NCBI GenBank assembly: GCA_015350385.1
Contig: WNKI01000001.1
Span: forward strand, 7,094,254-7,105,637
Reading direction: 5' to 3'
Origin: Aculops lycopersici
Lineage: Eukaryota > Arthropoda > Arachnida > Trombidiformes > Eriophyidae
Length of the DNA stretch: 11,384 nt
Below, in pieces: positions 7,126 to 11,384 of the stretch. The translations under genes were made by a program, and so were the position numbers. Under the pieces are notes generated by a model. The model was given only the letters and a program-made list of their open reading frames with translations. It did not search any database and was not told where the DNA came from. Within the stretch, counting starts at the first letter, position 1; each line of letters begins with the position of its first letter.

Positions 7126-8763
7126 ATGAAACATGAAACTAATCACAGAATGAGATTCTGCAAAACTTTCAGAGAAAGAAAAAGTTCTATTACATTTCGC
7201 AGTGAAACCATGAGGTCCGTAAGGTTGGACAATCCGCTTGGTGCTATTGTTGTTGTTGTTGTTGTTTCTTTACTATTATCACTACCGACACATAATTTTG
7301 CTCATGGTGCAGAAACAAGACGACCAACTTCCTCGTCGAGTCACTCAAGTTACTCCGGTACCGGAACTCCAACTGTAAGAGCAACAAGTGCCAAGATTCT
7401 CAATAACAATAACCGCGATTCCAATTACTCGTCGCCATCCACATCATCCTCGGATTCCTCTGACTCAAATCCGAACGAAACTAGCGTCTTGTCCACCGAC
7501 GACGACTCTATAACCGAGGACACTCAGGCCAATTATAAGCCCACCGATTTGACTGTAGTTAGATTGAGCAATCAATCAGTAGTGTTGAGGTGGGACCTTC
7601 CGCCTGAGTTACCGGATAATTTGCAATTTTTTAAGATCCAATATAAGAAGGCATCCAAGAGTCATGAATGGATGACAGAGGGCAAAGAAATTCAACCTTT
7701 TCTTAGAGCCTACCAACTGAATGGACTTAAGCCAGGCAATTATATCTTTGTCGTCATTTCAGTTGTAGGAGAGGACAACTTTCCTAGTGATTTGTTTAAA
7801 TATAGACTCAAAGCTTCGTCGAAAATCTCGCCAGATGATCTACCTAATCAGGAACCGCCAACTATTTTTTGGCATGAGGAAGAACATGACCTGATCAGAT
7901 TCAAATGGCGATACAAGGTCAAGGATCGCGATTTAAGCAACTTTGGTTTTCTAGTGTACTACCGAGCAGCTCATCAGGTTTCAGAGTTCTACATTCACAA
8001 TACAGTTGATGAGAATGTAGAGATTGCTGATGTGGATCCAGATACTCCATATGAGGCAAAAGTTGTTGCTTATAATGATGTTGGTGTCTCGGAATTCAGT
8101 AAAATTATCTCAGTCAAGACGAAATCCAAGACGAATGACACGACAGTTGCAGGTGCAACAACTCCTTCGACACCTGTTACTGAGGACTCGGTGGCCTGGA
8201 TGACAGCTATTTCCACGAGCACCATTACAACTTCCACCACAACCAAGCCCTCAGTAGATCCAAGCGAAAAACTTTCACCTGTTAAATCGGAAGAGGAGAG
8301 AGTCAAAACTGTTAAGCCGACACCTGAAATCGATCTCAGCAATCACAAGCATCCTAGTTACAGTATCGTGACGAAGCCCATCAAGACCAATGTCCTTACA
8401 TTCAATGGTAGCAACTCTACCACTTCAACAACCATAAACTCGGCATTTGAATGGTATATCTATTCCGTGTTCGACACACTACACCTTGACCGAAGTGATA
8501 GTAGCGCAGTCATCAAAAGCTCACTGATCATAACAATCATACCATTAGTGTTAATCATATTTGCAATATGTTTAATACCTTGCCAGAGGCGAAAGCAAAA
8601 GTCACCTCCCTCATCGCCGAACGATTCAATGCTAGAGATCGAAATCAACGGCTACTTCAAGAATTCATTCCCCGGAGTCGAGAAGGAATACTCTGTTTTA
8701 AGCACCCAAGATGCTCACCATGGCTTCGTAAATAACCATCCTCATATTAACGATTTTACTTGA
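7126..8763 (+). CDS. Ihog/Boi-like membrane protein with two FN3 domains and no Ig domains
   Basis: Type I membrane protein of 545 residues, unbroken by introns. A stop at 7090-7092 precedes the first ATG. Met29 (7210) is the better signal-peptide start, giving a short basic region, a hydrophobic core at 38-53 and likely cleavage near Gly61. Residues 64-135 are Ser/Thr/Asn-rich. FN3-1 spans about 138-231 (VRLSNQSVVLRW, FKIQYKK, GLKPGNYIFVV) and FN3-2 about 243-334 (FLVYYR, TPYEAKVVAYNDVGVSEFS). A Thr-rich stalk, a membrane helix at 467-486, a basic stop-transfer QRRKQK and a tail with YSVL (522-525, YxxPhi type) follow. The FN3 pair resembles Ihog FN1 and FN2; in that family FN1 binds Hedgehog with heparin and FN2 contacts Patched. 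FN1 basic residues K170, K174, K175 and K178 are where Ihog has basic residues. The four Ig domains of full-length relatives are missing. A Hedgehog role is inference; a generic FN3 receptor is the alternative. Confidence 0.9.
   Translation: MKHETNHRMRFCKTFRERKSSITFRSETMRSVRLDNPLGAIVVVVVVSLLLSLPTHNFAHGAETRRPTSSSSHSSYSGTGTPTVRATSAKILNNNNRDSNYSSPSTSSSDSSDSNPNETSVLSTDDDSITEDTQANYKPTDLTVVRLSNQSVVLRWDLPPELPDNLQFFKIQYKKASKSHEWMTEGKEIQPFLRAYQLNGLKPGNYIFVVISVVGEDNFPSDLFKYRLKASSKISPDDLPNQEPPTIFWHEEEHDLIRFKWRYKVKDRDLSNFGFLVYYRAAHQVSEFYIHNTVDENVEIADVDPDTPYEAKVVAYNDVGVSEFSKIISVKTKSKTNDTTVAGATTPSTPVTEDSVAWMTAISTSTITTSTTTKPSVDPSEKLSPVKSEEERVKTVKPTPEIDLSNHKHPSYSIVTKPIKTNVLTFNGSNSTTSTTINSAFEWYIYSVFDTLHLDRSDSSAVIKSSLIITIIPLVLIIFAICLIPCQRRKQKSPPSSPNDSMLEIEINGYFKNSFPGVEKEYSVLSTQDAHHGFVNNHPHINDFT
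7247..7265 (+). repeat. GTT trinucleotide run within signal-peptide codons
   Basis: A run of consecutive GTT codons encodes six valines (residues 42-47) in the hydrophobic core of the signal peptide. As a microsatellite it is expected to vary in length between individuals, which would change the core by whole residues without a frameshift. Confidence 0.8.
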
Positions 8764-8819
8764 CGATACTTATATAATTGATTTGTGTAACGCCGAAAAT
8801 CATAGTGAAATCACAACTA

Positions 8820-8876
8820 AATCGCTAATTAGACCTGCCACTCTAAGAATGTATATCAATTTTTAGATTAGCGATT
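8820..8876 (+). repeat. 10-bp inverted repeat in the 3' region
   Basis: AATCGCTAAT (8820-8829) is perfectly complementary to ATTAGCGATT (8867-8876), around a 37-base loop. It starts 57 bases after the stop of the membrane-protein gene, so it would form a stem-loop in that gene's 3' untranslated region. Confidence 0.55.
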
Positions 8877-9027
8877 ATGTTGTAGTTGTCAAGTCAGGAT
8901 AACAAAACTACTCAATCAACAATGAATGATATACTCATTAGCTGAGATGATTCTATTTATCTGTATATACAAACATATATAATCAACAAGTTAATTTAAG
9001 CACATAAACTCACAACCATCTCATCTC

Positions 9028-9033
9028 TTTATT
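9028..9033 (-). promoter_or_regulatory. AATAAA polyadenylation signal of the secreted-protein gene
   Basis: A canonical AATAAA on the minus strand, 58 bases past the TAA/TAG-type stop region at 9092. That spacing is normal for a short 3' untranslated region, and the position supports the gene's orientation and end. Confidence 0.6.
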
Positions 9034-9091
9034 ATCACTATCATCGTACTACTACTGTCCTAAATTGAGACTTGATCTTATACATCTCGCA

Positions 9092-10093
9092 CTATACCAT
9101 GATTCCATCGTACATCTCTGGATTGGCAACTCGATTGACCAACTCTGCTACACCACGAGCAAACTTTTCCGGTCCACCAACAAATTGAATTAGCAGACAA
9201 TAGTACCTCTCGCAATCATCGTACAAACTTCCATAGGTCATTGCTCGCGTGTATCTATTTTGCATATCCTGGAAAACTCTATTATTAATAAGACCTTTAG
9301 AGAATGGTGCAGTAATTGGTCGCATTGCTCGGCCAAACTCGCAAGCGAAACGAAATTGACAATCGTAGCTAAAATACTTGGGTCGTCTGTACTCAAATGG
9401 CTCATCACCAGGACGGATCTCGTAGTAGGCGCTCTCGTCATCGGGTCTAGGCTTAAGATTTGTGCCGCTCAAGCTCGATACAATCTTTCCCGTATTCTCG
9501 AACACCTTGGGTAAACTTACGGTGGCAATATTGACAGGATTCGCGGGACCTGCAATGACCGAGTTGAAGGCTTGAGTTGGCCCCTCGAGTAGCTTTGATC
9601 CAGGCAGAGCCATTGCGATAGGATTTGTTAAGGTCTTGGTTAATTGTTCAAGTGGCGACAGGGTGGTTGTTTTTCCAACGTTCTTAGAGAGAATGGCCTC
9701 CTCTACTTCTTCCACATTTTTTCTCTTTTTATCCTTCTTATCACGCTGCTTGATTTCACCACTACGACCAGCATCTAAACCAAATATTGCACCCATACCT
9801 GAGCTTGCCATTTGATCAGTGAACGGCTTCATTAGCGGTCCTATCGGATTGTTCTTGGACAGTTGATCCATTAGGGGGTTTCCTTTTGTTAGCGTATCCA
9901 TTAGAGGATTCTTAGCTTTTCGAGCTTGTGTATCCTGATTCGAGTCGGTTTCGGCGTGAATGGTGCTGATGTTGCCACTTGTCCCGGAGGAATCTTCAGT
10001 TTCGGCGACCACTTGCAAGTTGATACCTATGGCGACGAACAAGCTGGCCACGAAGGCCAGAGATATCAACTGTCCAGAATTAACCGAGGTCAT
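9092..10093 (-). CDS. Secreted protein with NPLMD repeats and a C-terminal four-cysteine module
   Basis: I do not recognise a named family. The frame is open upstream of the chosen ATG (10091-10093, A at -3), but the next upstream start-like codon is TTG, so ATG is preferred; it gives 333 residues and begins a clear signal peptide (hydrophobic 8-29, likely cut after Ala30). Three related blocks follow at about 60-89 (KNPLMDTLT, GNPLMDQLS, NNPIGPLMK). Residues 115-125 are very basic (KQRDKKDKKRK) and resemble a prohormone-convertase cleavage site. A central Pro/Ala/Leu-rich region leads to residues 235-333 with C245-x5-C251 and C294-x4-C299, the only cysteines after the signal, so two disulfides are likely. 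This layout resembles secreted proteins common in arthropods. No membrane helix is visible. The gene is convergent with the FN3 gene and 302 bases downstream of an F-box gene on the same strand. Confidence 0.85.
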   Translation of the reverse strand: MTSVNSGQLISLAFVASLFVAIGINLQVVAETEDSSGTSGNISTIHAETDSNQDTQARKAKNPLMDTLTKGNPLMDQLSKNNPIGPLMKPFTDQMASSGMGAIFGLDAGRSGEIKQRDKKDKKRKNVEEVEEAILSKNVGKTTTLSPLEQLTKTLTNPIAMALPGSKLLEGPTQAFNSVIAGPANPVNIATVSLPKVFENTGKIVSSLSGTNLKPRPDDESAYYEIRPGDEPFEYRRPKYFSYDCQFRFACEFGRAMRPITAPFSKGLINNRVFQDMQNRYTRAMTYGSLYDDCERYYCLLIQFVGGPEKFARGVAELVNRVANPEMYDGIMV

Positions 10094-10395
10094 GATAAAT
10101 TGAGAATGGATATCCAAGATAGTTGTTGCGACCAAGGTTACTTCAGCTAACCTATTGAATGACAGAAAGTGGAAACATCCTGTAAATGAAATCGCTGGAT
10201 AATCGTCATCGTTCTAGTTGGTTGGCTATCTATGGGTAAAGTAAACATGAGAAATTTTGTATTTCGATTGCGATCACTTATATCACCAGTCACTGCCACT
10301 CGGCTGTAACCGATGACTTTTTATTGTTTACTTTGTTGTACTTTGAATCACATGATGCAATGGCTAACTAAGATGATGAATCAATCTGGCTTCAG
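10094..10395 (-). other. Probable promoter and 5' leader of the secreted-protein gene
   Basis: This 302-base gap separates the second F-box gene from the secreted-protein gene. On the minus strand it holds AATAAA (10320-10325) for the F-box gene, then an ATATAAG TATA-like string (10277-10283) and a good acceptor-like site TTTCATTTACAG ending at 10180. The acceptor would allow a leader intron with the coding exon starting at 10179. No other gene is visible. Confidence 0.4.
10320..10325 (-). promoter_or_regulatory. AATAAA polyadenylation signal of the second F-box gene
   Basis: A canonical AATAAA on the minus strand about 70 bases after the TAA at 10396-10398. It gives the second F-box gene a compact, well-formed 3' end. 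Confidence 0.6.
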
Positions 10396-10734
10396 TTATG
10401 TGTCAGGATAGTCAGCTTCATCGTCGTCGTCGGCAAAACTACCGCAACTATATCTATCCTCGTCGAGGTAGTCGCCATGTTCGTAGTCGTCCTCCTCAGC
10501 GTCGAAATCATCATCTTCCTCATCATTGTAATTACCGAATTCGGGTTCCATTTGATATGCAATGTAAATGTTTTCACAATGTTGAGGGTAGGATCTACGG
10601 AAGTGTTCAACTCTCTTCATCATGTACTCACAAGTTTTGGACAAATTCAACAGCGCTACGTGATCCAAGCGTAATAATATCTCCTCCAGAACTATCGGTG
10701 GTAGATCAAATATGTGAGTTTTTAAGGCAGACAT
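10396..10734 (-). CDS. Small F-box protein with an acidic tail (second copy)
   Basis: Predicted protein of 112 residues starting at a true ATG (10732-10734). Residues 8-45 form an F-box: IFDLPPIVLEEILLRL, then LLNLSKTC and a basic end. F-box domains bind Skp1 and bring substrates to the SCF (Skp1-Cullin-F-box) ubiquitin ligase. No substrate-binding repeats (LRR, WD40, Kelch) follow. Instead residues 70-111 are dominated by Asp, Glu and Tyr, partly from GAC/GAT triplet runs. The F-box is about 60% identical (24 of 40) to that of the neighbouring copy upstream, so the pair arose by tandem duplication. The protein is short for the family, and may be a minimal F-box adaptor or a degenerating copy. 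The SCF role is inferred from the domain alone. Confidence 0.8.
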   Translation of the reverse strand: MSALKTHIFDLPPIVLEEILLRLDHVALLNLSKTCEYMMKRVEHFRRSYPQHCENIYIAYQMEPEFGNYNDEEDDDFDAEEDDYEHGDYLDEDRYSCGSFADDDDEADYPDT

Positions 10735-10742
10735 TTTGGCAG

Positions 10743-10748
10743 TTTATT
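10743..10748 (-). promoter_or_regulatory. AATAAA signal overlapping a TAA stop, just before the next gene
   Basis: AATAAA on the minus strand contains the TAA (10744-10746) that ends the extension of the first F-box gene. It lies only nine bases before the ATG of the second F-box gene. If used, cleavage of the first transcript would fall inside the second gene. Confidence 0.45.
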
Positions 10749-11025
10749 GATACGTTAAGTTTGATTCAAGATGAGGAGTTGCATTAATAAGATCATATCT
10801 TTTTGCTTCTTTTATTTGTTTTGTAGATACTATAAAAACGACTTTAAAACCACGTGCAGCCGCGATGAACAATTTGCGACTCAAGTCTTGCATCTGCACA
10901 ACTTGCTCATGCATTCCTACTGGTTGCCTGAAATCTAGCTCACTTTCTTTCGTTATTCTATGGTCGCTGTCTGAACCATCTGGTGGACTCTCGATTATTC
11001 CTTCGTTGGCTTGATAGTTGGTTCG
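10744..11025 (-). CDS. In-frame open extension of the first F-box gene, candidate second exon
   Basis: Directly after the TAA at 11026-11028 the same frame stays open for 93 codons and ends in TAA at 10744-10746. The composition is protein-like: an acidic start (ESPPDGSDSD, KESELDF), then QMQDLSRKLFIAAARGFKVV and FIVSTKQIKEAKRYDL. I recognise no domain. The first ATG inside is at 10912-10914. One way to join it to the F-box exon is a 42-base intron from GT at 11050-11051 to AG at 11010-11011. That intron would remove the TAA, keep frame (42 is a multiple of three) and contain CTTAAC as a branch site, giving 184 residues; the donor GTAGCC is weak and there is no pyrimidine tract. The alternative is a nonsense mutation that truncated a longer protein. 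The TAA-CGA context gives no reason to expect readthrough. Confidence 0.45.
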   Translation of the reverse strand, partial: RTNYQANEGIIESPPDGSDSDHRITKESELDFRQPVGMHEQVVQMQDLSRKLFIAAARGFKVVFIVSTKQIKEAKRYDLINATPHLESNLTYQ

Positions 11026-11340
11026 TTAAGATTTAGCAGTCCATAGGCTACTTGGTGTGCTACGACCGCGAGACCATCTATCTTCGGAGTAGTCATAATC
11101 GTAGCAGGAGCTGTAAAACTGATAGGCGTAATATCGATTACTTTGTTGGAACTGCAGGTACTGGACATCACGAACGTGCTCCTCGTGGGTCCTCTCAAAA
11201 CGCATAACCTGCTCCCTCATATAGCTACAAGTTCTAGCCAAGTTAAGTAACGAAAAATAGTCGCAACGAAGGAGAATCTCATCGAGCGCTATGTGATGCA
11301 AATCGAATATATGTGTCCCGAGTGCGGACGTATTGGTCAT
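11026..11340 (-). CDS. Small F-box protein (first copy), possibly truncated
   Basis: The frame starts at ATG 11338-11340 and runs 104 residues to TAA. Residues 11-48 form an F-box (IFDLHHIALDEILLRC, SLLNLARTC, YMREQV). The usual Leu-Pro near the domain start is Leu-His here, while the other hydrophobic Skp1-facing positions are kept. Residues 60-95 are rich in Tyr, Gln and Ser (NRYYAYQFY, YDYDYSEDRW) and loosely match the acidic tyrosine-rich tail of the second copy. The last residues before the stop (SLWTAKS) look unlike the rest and may be intron, because the same frame continues open for 93 codons after the stop. Only eight bases separate the ATG from an AT microsatellite that runs off the window, so the promoter cannot be judged. 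Expected role is substrate delivery to an SCF ubiquitin ligase. Confidence 0.75.
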   Translation of the reverse strand: MTNTSALGTHIFDLHHIALDEILLRCDYFSLLNLARTCSYMREQVMRFERTHEEHVRDVQYLQFQQSNRYYAYQFYSSCYDYDYSEDRWSRGRSTPSSLWTAKS

Positions 11341-11346
11341 TTTTCT

Positions 11347-11348
<2 letters not shown>

Positions 11349-11383
<35 letters not shown>
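11349..11383. repeat. (TA)n microsatellite at the right edge
   Basis: An uninterrupted TA run of about 17 units reaching the window end. It sits immediately upstream of the first F-box gene, so it forms that gene's proximal leader or promoter DNA. Its full length is not visible. Confidence 0.97.

Positions 11384-11384
<1 letters not shown>

Larger units (their letters stand above)
8764..9091. other. Shared 3' region between two convergent genes
   Basis: This 328-base gap separates the stops of the membrane-protein gene (+) and the secreted-protein gene (-), so it holds both 3' untranslated ends. It is AT-rich. No AATAAA occurs on the plus strand for the upstream gene; only weak variants such as AATGAA (8931) are visible. 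The minus-strand gene has a canonical AATAAA. A 10-base inverted repeat lies at 8820-8829 and 8867-8876. Confidence 0.6.

Noticed and set aside
10094..10135. N-terminal extension of the secreted protein from a TTG codon
   Set aside because: Nuclear genes start at ATG; the ATG at 10091-10093 has A at -3 and begins directly with a signal peptide.
10392..10790. Long open frames on the plus strand and in another minus frame over the second F-box gene
   Set aside because: They are shadows of the acidic, triplet-rich F-box coding sequence and have no domain of their own.

Overview
This is eukaryotic nuclear DNA, most probably from an arthropod. Four observations point there: a protein with the paired fibronectin-III domains of the Ihog/Boi Hedgehog co-receptor family, a secreted four-cysteine protein of an arthropod-looking type, two small tandem F-box genes, and AATAAA signals placed just after stop codons. 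CpG is not visibly depleted and base composition looks moderate (roughly 40-45% GC by eye). The genes have few or no introns, which fits a compact genome. I cannot name the species or order.

Positions 1-7100 hold no protein gene I can support. The stretch contains microsatellites (AT, CGT, TTG, TAT-rich), polypyrimidine and homopurine tracts, several hairpins (1507-1550, 2882-2935, 6200-6241), a loose cluster of CAGGTR E2-boxes (5969-6859) and a TATA-like element (6874-6880). It is best read as intergenic and upstream regulatory DNA, perhaps with 5' untranslated exons of the gene at 7126.

Positions 7126-8763 (+) hold a 545-residue single-exon type I membrane protein: signal peptide, Ser/Thr-rich segment, two FN3 domains like Ihog FN1 and FN2, long Thr-rich stalk, one membrane helix and a short tail. 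The immunoglobulin domains of normal Ihog/Boi/CDON/BOC proteins are absent.

Positions 9092-10093 (-) hold a convergent gene for a 333-residue secreted protein with NPLMD repeats, a lysine/arginine-rich possible processing site and a C-terminal four-cysteine module. I do not recognise its function.

Positions 10396-11340 (-) hold two tandem F-box genes about 60% identical across the F-box. The upstream copy has a 93-codon in-frame open extension after its TAA. That extension ends in a TAA overlapping AATAAA, nine bases before the ATG of the second copy. The whole 945-base array is therefore one reading frame broken by two internal TAA codons before its end. A very short intron or an inactivating stop would explain the first break.

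The window both begins and ends in an (AT)n microsatellite, so the contig ends may be assembly breaks. The genes share no obvious pathway: one would act at the cell surface (possibly Hedgehog reception), one outside the cell, and two in SCF ubiquitin ligases.
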